A stretch of DNA of 64,000 bases from Candidatus Kouleothrix ribensis (GCA_016722075.1 JADKGW010000001.1:2232001-2296000), one strand, 5' to 3'; positions 33,884 to 42,843 are shown, numbered from the stretch's first letter. Numbers and translations: made by a program. Notes: generated by a model not told the origin, from the sequence alone.

Positions 33884-35740
33884 ATGCCTATTCGAGTACT
33901 AGAGCCTACCGTGGCCGCCCAGATCGCTGCCGGCGAGGTCGTCGAGCGGCCGGCCTCGGTGGCGAAAGAGCTGATCGAGAATGCGCTCGACGCCGGCGCG
34001 ACGCGCATTAACGTCGAGGTGCGCGGCGGCGGCCTGCAAGAGCTCAAGATTCAGGATAACGGCAGCGGCATCCCGGCCGCTGAGGTCGAGCTGGCGTTCG
34101 AGCGCCACGCCACCTCGAAGCTGCGCGCGGCCGACGACCTGTGGGCGATTGCGACGCTGGGCTTCCGCGGCGAGGCGCTGCCCTCGATCGCGTCGGTGTC
34201 GCAGCTGATCTGCGTCACGCGCACCGCCGCCGAAGAGCTAGGCACCGAGCTGCGCATCGCCGGCGGCGAGCTACAGTCGCGCAGCGCGCGCGGCTGCTCG
34301 CCCGGCACAACCTTTAGCATCCGCAACCTGTTCTACAACGCGACAGTACGGCGCGAGTTTTTGCGCTCCGAGGCGACTGAGGCCAGCGCAATTACCGCAG
34401 TGGTGACGCAGTATGCACTGGCGTACCCCGAGGTGCGCTTCACTATGCTGCTCGACGGCCGGCTGGCGGTGCAGACCAGCGGGCGCGGCGATCTGCGCGA
34501 GGCACTGATCGACCTGTACGGCCTCGAGGTGGCACGCCAGCTCCTGCCGGTCGAGGCGGCGGTTGGCGAAGATCGCGAGGCGATCAGCGTGCGCGGGCTG
34601 GTGTCGCCGCCCGGCCTGACCCGCAGCTCGCGCGGCTACATCCACCTGTTCGTCAATCGGCGCGCCATTCAGCCGCGCGGCCAGATCGCCATGGTGATCG
34701 AAGAGGCCTACCATACCCTGATGATGAAGGGCCGCCACCCGGTCGCCGCGCTCGACATCCGCGTCCATCCCGGCGTGGTCGATGTGAATGTCCACCCGAC
34801 TAAGAGCGAGGTCAAGTTCCGCGATAACGCGCGCGTGATGAGCGTGCTTGGCCGCGCGATTCGCGCGGCGCTGATCGAGGGCGGTGGCGTGCGCCCGTGG
34901 GACGACCCAGCGACACCCGCGCCCGGCGAGATCGCGCAGCGCCGCTTCGAGCTGCGCCGCCTCGGCGATCACTGGGAGCGCGACGAGCCGGCCCGCCGCG
35001 ACGACCCAACCACACCAGGCGGCGCTGTGCCGGCCTGGGGCCAACAGCCGGCCGACTGGGGCTCGCAGAGCGATGATCTGGCGAGCCGCAGTGTCGGCGC
35101 GCCGGCTATTTTTGCCGAAGATGGCCTCGCCAGCGCCCCTGCGCCCACCCCGCTGGCCCCAAAGCTGCCGCCGCTGCGCGCGGTCGGCCAGATCGGCCAG
35201 ACCTACATCATCGCCGAGGCGCCCGACGGCATGTACCTGATCGATCAGCACGCCGCGCACGAGCGCGTAACCTACGAGCGCCTGATGCAGCGGCACGGCG
35301 CCGCCGCGTTCGACCAGCAGAACCTGCTCATCCCGCAGACGCTCGAGCTGCCGCCGGCCGCGCAGGCGCTGCTGCTCAGCAATGCCGACCTGCTGAACGA
35401 GTGGGGCTTCGCGATCGAAGATTTCGGCATGCACCTGAAGATCCGCGCCGTGCCGGCCGGCCTGCGCGACAGCACGCTCAACGGCGCACTGCTCGAGGTG
35501 GCCGACCACCTGCACGGGCGCGGCGGCAGCACCCCCGACGACTGGCGCGAGGCCATGCTGACCACACTGGCCTGCCACAGCTCCATCCGCGCCGGCCAGA
35601 CGCTCTCGCTCGAAGAGATGCGCCGGCTGATTGCGCAGCTCGAACAATGCCAGGCCCCACGCACATGCCCGCACGGCCGGCCAACCATGATCCTGCTCAG
35701 CACCAGCCAGCTCGAGCGCCAGTTTGGGCGGATTAAATAA
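33884..35740 (+). CDS. mutL: DNA mismatch repair protein MutL (endonuclease type)
   Basis: 618 residues. The GHKL ATPase motifs ELIENALDAGA, DNGSGI and FRGEALPSI are intact. The C-terminal domain has the nicking-endonuclease motif DQHA-x2-E-x4-E, ACHSSIRAG and CPHGRPT, so this is the MutH-independent type of MutL that itself cuts the nascent strand. ATG 33884 (MPIRVLEP) is the conserved family start. The stop overlaps the next start by one base (TAATG), so translation of the MFS gene is coupled. Confidence 0.97.
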   Translation: MPIRVLEPTVAAQIAAGEVVERPASVAKELIENALDAGATRINVEVRGGGLQELKIQDNGSGIPAAEVELAFERHATSKLRAADDLWAIATLGFRGEALPSIASVSQLICVTRTAAEELGTELRIAGGELQSRSARGCSPGTTFSIRNLFYNATVRREFLRSEATEASAITAVVTQYALAYPEVRFTMLLDGRLAVQTSGRGDLREALIDLYGLEVARQLLPVEAAVGEDREAISVRGLVSPPGLTRSSRGYIHLFVNRRAIQPRGQIAMVIEEAYHTLMMKGRHPVAALDIRVHPGVVDVNVHPTKSEVKFRDNARVMSVLGRAIRAALIEGGGVRPWDDPATPAPGEIAQRRFELRRLGDHWERDEPARRDDPTTPGGAVPAWGQQPADWGSQSDDLASRSVGAPAIFAEDGLASAPAPTPLAPKLPPLRAVGQIGQTYIIAEAPDGMYLIDQHAAHERVTYERLMQRHGAAAFDQQNLLIPQTLELPPAAQALLLSNADLLNEWGFAIEDFGMHLKIRAVPAGLRDSTLNGALLEVADHLHGRGGSTPDDWREAMLTTLACHSSIRAGQTLSLEEMRRLIAQLEQCQAPRTCPHGRPTMILLSTSQLERQFGRIK

Positions 35741-36954
35741 TGGAAACTGAAGCGCGGCCGGCCGGCTGGCGCGCCGGCCTCAATCGCAATGTCGTTGTGC
35801 TCGGGCTGGTCAGCTTCTTCACCGACATCAGCAGCGAGATGCTGGTGCCCATCCGCTTCATCTTCCTGCTGCGCTGGCTGGGCACACCGCTGGCCCTGGC
35901 CGGGCTGATCGAGGGTCTCTCGGAGGCGGCCGCCAGCGTGCTGAAGGTCGCGGTTGGCCGGCGCACCGATCAGGTGCCGCGCCGCAGCCCCATGATCACG
36001 CTGGGCTACGGCCTGAGCAACCTGGCCAAACCGCTGATCGGCTTCGTCGGCGCATGGCAGCCGGCACTGGCGCTGCTGCTGGCCGACCGTGTCGGTAAGG
36101 CTATTCGCAGCGCACCGCGCGATACGATCATCGCCGATAGCGTGCCGCGCGAGTATCGCGGCAAGGCGTTCGGCTTCCACCGCGCAATGGATACGTTCGG
36201 CGCGGCGCTTGGCCCGCTTGCTACAGCGCTCATCCTGCGCGTAACCGACAATAATCTCGCGGCGGTCTTTCGCTGGACGATCGTGCCGGGCCTGATCGCC
36301 GTCGTGATCGTGCCGCTGTTCCTGCGCGAGCCACCACGCACGCAGCCGGCCACAGCCGCTACGCCGGGCGCACCGGCCAGCCTTACGCCGCTGGGTACAC
36401 GCTTCTGGGCGTTCTCGGTGATCTGGGCGCTGTTCTCGCTCGGCAACTCGTCGGACTCGTTCATCTTCCTGCGCAGTGTCGATATCGACTCGCAGTTGAT
36501 GCTGGTGCCGCTGTTCTACGCCGGCTTCAACATCGCCTACGCGCTGGCCGCCACCCCGCTCGGCTCGCTCAGCGATGTGCTCGGGCGGCTGCCGCTGCTG
36601 GTGTTTAGCCTGGTGGTGTTTGGCTGTACCTACCTGGGCTGGAGCGCAGCAACCCGGCCATGGCAGATCGCCCAGCTGTTCGTGCTGTATGGGCTGTACT
36701 ATGCAGGCACCGAGGGGGTCGCGCGCGCGTTTGTGGCCGATCTGGTGCCGCAGGGGCGGCGCGGCACCGCGATGGGCTGGTTCACGGCGCTCACGGGCAT
36801 CGCCATGCTGCCGGCCAACCTGCTGGCGGCATATCTGTGGAGCAATGTCGGCAAGCAGGCGCCGTTCGTCTATGGCGCCGGGATGGCCTTCGCCGCTGCG
36901 CTGCTGCTGCTGATCTGCTACCCGTGGCTGCGCGCGGCCAAGCCTGCCGCCTGA
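35740..36954 (+). CDS. major facilitator superfamily transporter
   Basis: 404 residues with about 12 predicted membrane helices and an MFS-like interior loop (RRTDQVPRRSP between helices 2 and 3, RVGKAIRSAPRDTIIAD, and SLSDVLGRLP in the second half). The substrate is not evident. The ATG overlaps the mutL stop codon, which suggests translational coupling but no obvious functional link. The 219-base gap that follows holds no gene, only a repeat at 37081-37130. Confidence 0.88.
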   Translation: METEARPAGWRAGLNRNVVVLGLVSFFTDISSEMLVPIRFIFLLRWLGTPLALAGLIEGLSEAAASVLKVAVGRRTDQVPRRSPMITLGYGLSNLAKPLIGFVGAWQPALALLLADRVGKAIRSAPRDTIIADSVPREYRGKAFGFHRAMDTFGAALGPLATALILRVTDNNLAAVFRWTIVPGLIAVVIVPLFLREPPRTQPATAATPGAPASLTPLGTRFWAFSVIWALFSLGNSSDSFIFLRSVDIDSQLMLVPLFYAGFNIAYALAATPLGSLSDVLGRLPLLVFSLVVFGCTYLGWSAATRPWQIAQLFVLYGLYYAGTEGVARAFVADLVPQGRRGTAMGWFTALTGIAMLPANLLAAYLWSNVGKQAPFVYGAGMAFAAALLLLICYPWLRAAKPAA

Positions 36955-37080
36955 ACGATTGCCGGCGCTTCAGCCCGGCGCCGGGCCAGGCGCCAACACA
37001 CAACGACGGAGGCATATTGCCCCCGCCGCCGCGAGAAATCGCCACGCCGCCGCCTGGTATCGCCTGGCGCACATTCGGTG

Positions 37081-37130
37081 CCTGGTTGCAGCCGGCACGA
37101 TCGCCGCGGCTGCGTAGCGCCGGCCAAGCC
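37081..37130. repeat. dispersed intergenic element (copy 1)
   Basis: GCAGCCGGCACGATCGC followed by an inverted GCGGCTGC and CGCCGGCCAA. A close copy with the same GCAGYCGGCACGATCGC core and CCGGCCAA end lies at 60921-60962. It sits in the gap between two convergent genes. Confidence 0.5.
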
Positions 37131-37173
37131 ACCGCAGATTTCTGCCAACCCAGATTCGCCCGCCGGCCTGGGC

Positions 37174-37428
37174 TTAGCGCACCGCAGCCGCCCGGCGGCG
37201 CCACCAGCTGACCACCACTACCAGCGCAACTGCCGCCGCAAACACCAGCGGGATGTCGAAGAACAGGAAATCCCAGCTGATAAACAGCTCGCCGCTGATC
37301 AAGCTCGCGGTTGCGCCGGCCAGCGCGCTTAGCACGATCAGCGCGACTGCACGTAGCTGTGGTCTGGCGATACGCAGCACTACCAGGCCGATCGCCAGCC
37401 CGGCCAGAATCGGGAATAGCTCACCCAT
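37174..37428 (-). CDS. small membrane protein (84 aa)
   Basis: 84 residues with two or three hydrophobic helices (residues ~4-20, 26-45, 56-77) and an Arg-rich C-terminus (WWRRRAAAVR), so the tail faces the cytosol. GGAGG seven bases before ATG 37428 supports the start. It lies just downstream of the DtxR-type regulator gene on the same strand (86 bases). Function unknown. Confidence 0.7.
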   Translation of the reverse strand: MGELFPILAGLAIGLVVLRIARPQLRAVALIVLSALAGATASLISGELFISWDFLFFDIPLVFAAAVALVVVVSWWRRRAAAVR

Positions 37429-37514
37429 GGCATGCCTCCAGTATGTGAGTTGACTGATACCACAGATTATAGAGGATCCGCCGGAAATGTAAATAGCCGC
37501 CCTACGGCCAGATC

Positions 37515-38219
37515 TCAGGCGCGCTCGCCCCACAGCACAGCGGCGATCTGCGCCGAGAGCATGATCGTGCGCTCGCCGTCACGAAGTGCCACACCATACG
37601 CGGGCGATTGTTCAAGCACCTCGAAGACTGCGCCTGGCGTCAGGCCATTGTTCTGAAGATGGCGCATCAGCTCGGAGTCTTCCTCGGCCTCTTCGACGAT
37701 CCGCCGCAGCATAAAGCGGCTGCCCGGCTCGGCGTGGTCGAGCCGCAATGTGCCGGCATAGCCCACCCCCGTGCCAGGGATCGGGTTCCCATGCGGGCAG
37801 GTGGTCGACTGGCCAACCAGCGCGGCGATCCGCTCTTCCATCAGCGGCGACAAATTGTGCTCGAGCCGCACCGCCTCCTCGTGAATCTTATGCCAGGGGA
37901 TGCCGATCACATCGACCAGGAAGCGCTCGAGTACGCGGTGGCGCTTGACCATAGCCTCGGCCAGAGTGAAACCTACTTCGCTGAAGCGGATCTCGCCGCG
38001 GCTGTCGCGCACGATATAGCCCTGATCTTCCATGCGCTGCACAATATTCGTGACGGTCGGTGGCGTCACGTTCATCCACTCGGCTAGCCGCGCACCAATC
38101 ACTGGCTCGTTGCGCACCGAAAGATAGTAGATCACCTCGAGGTATTCGCGCATCTTCTCGGTTGGGCCATCCTGTGCATGGCGCCGGCGCGAGGTTGAGT
38201 GCTTTTGAGCGTCTGGCAT
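37515..38219 (-). CDS. DtxR/MntR-family metal-dependent transcriptional regulator
   Basis: 234 residues. N-terminal winged helix (YLEVIYYLSVRNEPVIGARLAEWMNVTPPTVTNIVQRM), then the dimerisation/metal domain with HRVLERFLVDVIG, the conserved CPHGNPIP and a C-terminal FeoA/SH3-like domain (GLTPGAVFEVLEQ). Such proteins repress iron or manganese uptake genes when metal-loaded. It is divergent from the FTR1 iron permease, with a 213-base shared region carrying a promoter and an inverted repeat, so it very likely controls that gene and itself. Confidence 0.94.
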   Translation of the reverse strand: MPDAQKHSTSRRRHAQDGPTEKMREYLEVIYYLSVRNEPVIGARLAEWMNVTPPTVTNIVQRMEDQGYIVRDSRGEIRFSEVGFTLAEAMVKRHRVLERFLVDVIGIPWHKIHEEAVRLEHNLSPLMEERIAALVGQSTTCPHGNPIPGTGVGYAGTLRLDHAEPGSRFMLRRIVEEAEEDSELMRHLQNNGLTPGAVFEVLEQSPAYGVALRDGERTIMLSAQIAAVLWGERA

Positions 38220-38265
38220 GCGTCGCGTCCCTCATCCCGTTCCACTAAGTTTTGAAAGTATACGA

Positions 38266-38294
38266 TTGACAAAGTGTCTATATTAGCGTATATT
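38266..38294 (+). promoter_or_regulatory. consensus promoter of the FTR1 gene
   Basis: TTGACA at 38266-38271, 17 bp, TATATT at 38289-38294. The start point is near 38301, giving a 130-base leader. Confidence 0.75.
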
Positions 38295-38312
38295 AACCCC
38301 GGTACTACGGGC

Positions 38313-38335
38313 ATACAAACCAATTCTATTTGTAT
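38313..38335. promoter_or_regulatory. candidate operator: inverted repeat in the FTR1 leader
   Basis: ATACAAA, 9-nt spacer, TTTGTAT, just downstream of the predicted start point. The AT-rich dyad is a candidate binding site for the divergent DtxR-type regulator. Confidence 0.4.
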
Positions 38336-38432
38336 ATACGAACATTTGTTGTGTTGTGCAGCCATTATAGCCGAGCTAGGTATGCTGCGCAAGCCATACG
38401 ATAGCCGAACTGTACGGTTTGAAGGAGCGCTC

Positions 38433-40247
38433 ATGGCCCGCCTGCTTCGCATCACCATGGTTGTGTGCCTGCTGGTTACCCTGGGCATCGCGGGAAGCGC
38501 CATGGCTCAATCGCAGCCACTGCCCGATCAGGTGCGTGGCCTGACCCACCACGCCGACGAAGGTATCGCGGCCGCGCAGGCCAACCAGCCCGAGCTGATG
38601 CGCGCCGAATACGAAGAGATTCATGCGATCTGGGCCACGTTCGAAGACCAGGTGCGTGCTCAGGCGCCCCAGGGCTACCTCGGCATCGAGCAGGCGCTCG
38701 ACCAGATCCAGGCCGCCGTCAGCGCCCCTACGCCCGATCGCACCGCCGTGCAGGCTGCCTACGCCCACCTGAAAGACCAGGCCAGCGCAGTCGCCGATCA
38801 GCTCGGTGCGGCGCCGGTCGATCAGCCGGCTACGCTCAGCGCCCAGGTGCGTGATCTCGCCCGCCAAGCTGGCGAGGGCGCCGCCGCAACCCGCCCCGAG
38901 CAGATGCGCGCCGAGTACACCGAGATCCACACCAGCTGGGCCGCGTTCGAAGACCAGGTGCGCGCGCGCGATCCGCAGGGCTACCTCGACATTGAGCTGG
39001 CGCTCGATCAGGTTGCCGCCGCTGTCGAGGCCCAGCCGATCGACCCGGCTGGTGTGCAGGCCGCCTTCGATCACCTGAACACCGAGGCCGGCGAGCTGGC
39101 CGACCGGCTCGCTGCGGCACCAGCGCCCGGTAGCGCTGTGGCGGTGAATGTGACGCCGGCCGACCTGCTTGCGCGGCTTACCAGCGTCGAGCAGGCGCTC
39201 GAGCGTGGCGACAGCGCCGACGCGCGCGCACAGTTCGATGGCTTCATACGCGCATGGCCAGCCGTCGAGGATCAGGTGGCTACACGCTCGGATGCCGACT
39301 ACAAGGCGATCGAAACCGGCATGGGCCACGCCGCCGCCGCGCTGCGGGCTGCCCCGGCCGACTTAGGCGCGGCCACGGCGGCGCTGGCCGGCATTCGCGG
39401 CGCCCTGGCGCCCTATGCTACCGCCAACACCTACAGCGCCTTCGATGCCGCGCTGATCATTCTGCGCGAGGGCCTCGAGGCCCTGCTGGTGGTGGTGGCA
39501 CTCCTGGCATTCCTGCACAAGTCGGGCAATAGCGACAAGCGCGGCTGGATCTGGGTTGGCGGCGCCGCCGGCATTCTGGCCAGCATCGTCACCGCATTCA
39601 TCCTGCGCGCCGTGTTCAATCAGGTCAGTGCCGGCCGCAGCCGCGAGCTGATCGAGGGTATCACCGGGCTGGTGGCGGCCGGTTTGCTGTTCTATGTGTC
39701 GTACTGGCTGCACAGCAAGGCCAGCCTGCACGCCTGGCAAAGCTACATCGCCCAGCAGACCACGCGCGCGCTGGCGCGCGGCAGCATGCTCGGGCTGGCG
39801 CTACTGGCATTCCTGGCCGTGTTTCGCGAGGGCGCCGAGACGGTGGTGTTCTATTTGGGCATGGCCCCTGCGATCGGCATGCGCGATCTGCTGCTGGGCA
39901 TGGGCGCCGGTGCGGCCATACTTGTGGTGCTGGCCGTGCTGATGCTGGTGGTAGGCGTGCGGCTGCCGCTGCGGCCGTTCTTCCGTATTGCCGGCCTGCT
40001 GGTATACTACCTTGGGTTTAAGTTCGTCGGCACCGGCATTCACGCGCTTCAGGTGGCCGGTACCGTGCCCACATCGCCGATCGGCCGGCTGCCCAGCAGT
40101 GGTGTGCTCGAGTTCTTCGGCATCTTCCTGACCTGGCAGACGCTGCTACCGCAGCTTGTGCTGCTGGCCGCAGCCGTGGCAGTGTTGTTCTACCTGCGCG
40201 CCCAGGATCGCCGGGCGGCCAACCTTGGCACGCCGGCCGCCGCCTGA
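38433..40247 (+). CDS. FTR1-family high-affinity iron permease with extracytoplasmic helical repeats
   Basis: 604 residues. A signal peptide (cleaved after ~AMA25) is followed by three related ~80-residue helical repeats (about 30-120, 135-225, 240-325), the first two sharing MRAEYxEIHxxWAxFEDQVRA. Then comes the seven-helix FTR1 core with the two iron-transport motifs REGLE (345-349) and REGAE (465-469). It should import ferric iron; the repeats probably bind iron or a partner outside. GAAGGAG before ATG 38433 sets the start. Metal control by the divergent DtxR regulator is likely. Confidence 0.92.
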   Translation: MARLLRITMVVCLLVTLGIAGSAMAQSQPLPDQVRGLTHHADEGIAAAQANQPELMRAEYEEIHAIWATFEDQVRAQAPQGYLGIEQALDQIQAAVSAPTPDRTAVQAAYAHLKDQASAVADQLGAAPVDQPATLSAQVRDLARQAGEGAAATRPEQMRAEYTEIHTSWAAFEDQVRARDPQGYLDIELALDQVAAAVEAQPIDPAGVQAAFDHLNTEAGELADRLAAAPAPGSAVAVNVTPADLLARLTSVEQALERGDSADARAQFDGFIRAWPAVEDQVATRSDADYKAIETGMGHAAAALRAAPADLGAATAALAGIRGALAPYATANTYSAFDAALIILREGLEALLVVVALLAFLHKSGNSDKRGWIWVGGAAGILASIVTAFILRAVFNQVSAGRSRELIEGITGLVAAGLLFYVSYWLHSKASLHAWQSYIAQQTTRALARGSMLGLALLAFLAVFREGAETVVFYLGMAPAIGMRDLLLGMGAGAAILVVLAVLMLVVGVRLPLRPFFRIAGLLVYYLGFKFVGTGIHALQVAGTVPTSPIGRLPSSGVLEFFGIFLTWQTLLPQLVLLAAAVAVLFYLRAQDRRAANLGTPAAA

Positions 40248-40275
40248 TACCAGCAGACACACGTAGGAGACACAC

Positions 40276-40304
40276 GAGCGGCCGCGCCATTGGCGCGGCC
40301 GCTC
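40276..40304. terminator. bidirectional terminator-like hairpin
   Basis: A perfect 13-bp stem (GAGCGGCCGCGCC, loop ATT) between the convergent FTR1 and Flp pilin genes. No T-run. Confidence 0.65.
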
Positions 40305-40327
40305 TGCTGTACCTAGAACGATCAAGC

Positions 40328-40483
40328 CTACTTCAGGCCACTGTTGATCGAGCTGAAGACCTGGCTCACCTTGCCGCCAAGCAGGGTCAGAATACCGATA
40401 ACAACAATAGCGATGAGCACGAGAATAAGGGCGTACTCAACCAGACCCTGGCCTTCCTCTTTCGCGAAGAAGCTGCGTACCAC
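40328..40483 (-). CDS. Flp-type (TAD) pilin, 51 aa
   Basis: A 51-codon gene starting at GTG 40483, eight bases after GGAAGGGGG. The product has a short basic leader (MVRSFFAKEE), the type IV/Flp motif G-x-G-L-V-E-Y with the +5 Glu, and a hydrophobic helix (ALILVLIAIVVIGILTLL) with a short tail. Flp pilins are cut by a prepilin peptidase and form thin adhesive fibres. No tad assembly genes are in the window, so this is an orphan copy. The 186-base gap upstream shows no other gene. Confidence 0.9.
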   Translation of the reverse strand: MVRSFFAKEEGQGLVEYALILVLIAIVVIGILTLLGGKVSQVFSSINSGLK

Positions 40484-40669
40484 GGCAATCACCCCCTTCC
40501 AGAACAATCTAGGACTGCTCTAGTATATAGTAATTGTCGAACAGCTCAATAGCCAGATAGTCCCAAAACAGCCCGCTTTTATGACATTTTGTTCATACCC
40601 GAGCGCGGCATGGGCAGCTGCCGAGCAGCGCGGTTCGTCGGTGCAGGTGCCCAGGTGCGCAGCCAGATG

Positions 40670-41725
40670 CTAAGGGATCGGCACCACCGCAGCCACGCGC
40701 GTGCCCCGCCCAACTGTACTCTCGATACCGAACTCGCCGCGCAACAGCGACTCGGCCTGCTGGCGCAATGTCTCGATCCCAAGGTTGCGCCGGCCGCTCT
40801 CGGCCGAGAGCACCTCGTTGATATGAAAGCCTGCGCCGTCATCCTCGACCGACACATGAATACTGCCGCCGCTGTTATCGAGCAGCACGCGCGCCTGGGT
40901 AGCATTGGCGTGGCGCGCAACATTATTGAGCGCTTCCTGGACGAAACGGAACAGTGCAACCTCGTAGTGGTTGGGCAGCCGGCCGTCGAGGTTCTGCACC
41001 AGCAGGTTGACCTCGAGCTTATTCTTGTCGCTGAACTGCTGCACATAGCGCCGCAGCGTCGGCACCAGCCCCAGGTCGTCGAGGATCATCGGCCGCAGGT
41101 CGAAGATGAAGCGCCGGGTGTCTTGCAGCGTAATGTTGATTGCACTCTTCAGCGCCAGCAGCTCGGAGCGGGCCTGCTCGATATCGCGATCGAGCAGGCG
41201 CTGGCAGATTTCGGCCCGCAGCACCAGGTTACTCATCGACTGAGCCGGGCCGTCGTGCATTTGCAGCGAAATCCGCAGACGCTCGTTCTCCTGGGCCTGG
41301 ATGATCGCCGTAATTCGATCGGTGCCGTCGTCGGCCGCGCGCGGGCCGCCGCCCATCTCGGCGCCAACCAGCGGCTCGAGCGCGGAAACCAGCTCGTACA
41401 GCTGCGACTGGCGATTTTTCAGGGCCTGCTGGCGGAACTGTAGCTGCTCGAGCTGGCCGCGCATCATCAGCAGGCGCATCTGCACCTCTTGCGCCGATGT
41501 GTAGAAGTTCTTGATATCGGCCTTACTATACTTATCGAGGTTCACCTCGAGATCGCGCAGGCGGTTGGCCACAGTCAGCTCGCGCTGGGCCAGCTTCTCG
41601 ACTTCGGTGGTGGTCTGGCGTAGAAGGGTCTCCATCTCGCTCAGCTCACGCCTGGTCTTCTCGAGATCGCCGTTGATCGTGCTGTAGAGCTCTTGTAGTT
41701 TCTGTTGCGCTTCACTGGCTGCCAC
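40670..41725 (-). CDS. DegS-like cytosolic sensor histidine kinase
   Basis: 351 residues from GTG 41725, which follows AAGGGGGA by 7 bases. Residues ~5-130 are a long coiled coil resembling the DegS sensor domain. HisKA_3 follows with phospho-His in ISLQMHDGPAQS, then the HATPase with EALNNVARHA, DDGAGF and LGIETLRQQA. It should pass phosphate to a NarL/DegU-type regulator, not found nearby. A TTG at 41767 is an alternative but lies at the predicted RNA start. Confidence 0.93.
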   Translation of the reverse strand: MAASEAQQKLQELYSTINGDLEKTRRELSEMETLLRQTTTEVEKLAQRELTVANRLRDLEVNLDKYSKADIKNFYTSAQEVQMRLLMMRGQLEQLQFRQQALKNRQSQLYELVSALEPLVGAEMGGGPRAADDGTDRITAIIQAQENERLRISLQMHDGPAQSMSNLVLRAEICQRLLDRDIEQARSELLALKSAINITLQDTRRFIFDLRPMILDDLGLVPTLRRYVQQFSDKNKLEVNLLVQNLDGRLPNHYEVALFRFVQEALNNVARHANATQARVLLDNSGGSIHVSVEDDGAGFHINEVLSAESGRRNLGIETLRQQAESLLRGEFGIESTVGRGTRVAAVVPIP

Positions 41726-41771
41726 GACAGATCCCCCTTGCTGTAGTTGGTGCGGGGCGGAGACCAAGCAG

Positions 41772-41780
41772 ATTATAGCA
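41772..41780 (-). promoter_or_regulatory. extended -10 promoter of the DegS-like kinase
   Basis: On the minus strand TGCTATAAT (TATAAT at 41777-41772), about 47 bases before GTG 41725. Confidence 0.55.
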
Positions 41781-41855
41781 TAGGATTGCGCTCTACACCG
41801 TGAGATTGGCGATCAGTCTGTGTGCAAACTGGTTGCGCATCCGCCAAAGCGCCGA

Positions 41856-41884
41856 TTGCGCCGGCCGCATGCGCGTGGTATAAT
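41856..41884 (+). promoter_or_regulatory. promoter of the T-box leader
   Basis: TTGCGC at 41856-41861, 17 bp, TATAAT at 41879-41884. RNA starts near 41891, right at the 5' base of T-box stem I. Confidence 0.7.
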
Positions 41885-41890
41885 CGCCGA

Positions 41891-42135
41891 AATGACCATG
41901 ACGGAGCACATGCCGTCGCCAGCTTCAGAGAGCCGCCGGTTGCTGTGAGGCGGTAGCCTGGGCACGGCCGATCCACTCCCGAGTCGCCGGGGCGCCGCAG
42001 CTGTAGTTGCAGGCTTAACCCGGCCGGGCACGCCCGATATAGCGTTGGCGCAGCAGCATGGGCGCCCAAGGCCACGCGCTGGCGTGGCGAATGAAGGTGG
42101 CACCACGGGGGCAGTGGCTCTCGTCCTTCGTTAAG
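41891..42135 (+). ncRNA. T-box riboswitch, serine-specific
   Basis: Stem I can be drawn from GAC-GGAG (41900-41906) pairing with CTCC-CGA-GTC (41976-41985). Above it, the specifier loop has CGATCCA, with UCC (Ser) at 41972-41974 followed by the required A. Further up are GCCGT/ACGGC, CCAG/CTGG, an AGAGA internal loop and the distal GCCGCC hairpin with GGTTGCTGTGA. The antiterminator holds the T-box AAGGTGGCACCACGGGG at 42094-42110, and CTCTCGTCCTT after it is the usual terminator 3' arm. The bulge UGGC would pair with GCCA, the 3' end of tRNA-Ser. Downstream are two Nudix genes and serS. Confidence 0.9.
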
Positions 42136-42166
42136 CTTCGAGTTCTGAGTTGTACGTTCTGAGTTG
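42136..42166. repeat. short heptamer-type repeat (GAGTTCT units)
   Basis: Two to three imperfect copies of GAGTTCT/GAGTTGT in tandem follow the T-box. It is the same kind of short period-7 to -13 repeat as elsewhere, but a different unit. Nothing else is seen between it and the coding start at 42264. Confidence 0.4.
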
Positions 42167-42263
42167 ATCCGAGCCGGTCAATTCAGCGCCGCGCGCTCAG
42201 CATGGTAAGCTGGCGGAAGGAGGGGGGCTTTTTGATTCCCAACACACGCGGGATGATTGGCCG

Positions 42264-42758
42264 ATGAGCCTACTGGATCACCTCGATCGCGCAGCGCTTG
42301 CGGCGATCTATGCCCTGGCCACGGGGCTACGCAGCCTGATCTGGCGCATCCGGCGCCCAATGCTGATCGGCGTGCGTGCGCTGGTGGTGCGCGAGCATAC
42401 GGTACTGCTGATCCGCCACCGATTTGGCCGCACGCCCTGGGCACTGCCGGGCGGCGGGGTCGAGCGCTTCGAGCGCATGGCGGCGGCAGCACAACGCGAG
42501 GCCAGCGAAGAGAGCGGCATCCACGTGACGGTGCAGGCGTTCCTGGGGTTGTACGAGCGCTTTGGCGGCGGGGTGAGCAACTACATCGGCGTGTATGTGT
42601 GTACGCCCACAAACGAGCCCGACCCGCCACGCTCGCTCGAGATCGCCGAGGCACGCTTCTTCAGCTTCGACGCGCTGCCGCGCGGCCTCGACCCTGGCAG
42701 TCGCCGGCGGATCGAGGAGTATCGGCGCGGCGAGCACGGCCTGGCGCGGCCCTGGTAG
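42264..42758 (+). CDS. Nudix hydrolase
   Basis: 164 residues. A hydrophobic or amphipathic N-terminal helix precedes a Nudix domain whose box reads GGGVERFERMA ... REASEESGI, matching Gx5Ex7REUxEExGU. It hydrolyses a nucleoside diphosphate linked to another moiety; substrate unknown. It is the first gene behind the Ser T-box, 130 bases downstream, which is an unusual target for this riboswitch class. Confidence 0.9.
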   Translation: MSLLDHLDRAALAAIYALATGLRSLIWRIRRPMLIGVRALVVREHTVLLIRHRFGRTPWALPGGGVERFERMAAAAQREASEESGIHVTVQAFLGLYERFGGGVSNYIGVYVCTPTNEPDPPRSLEIAEARFFSFDALPRGLDPGSRRRIEEYRRGEHGLARPW

Positions 42759-42843
42759 GCCGCCAGCATGGAGTGCGTCGCCACGCGCTGCGATGCGCCG
42801 GCCCTACGCACGAGCTTGATAATCTACACGACGGAGTAGCTTC

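Noticed and set aside
34271..35674. 467-codon minus-strand open frame opposite mutL
   Set aside because: Shadow frame; MutL motifs are intact on the plus strand.
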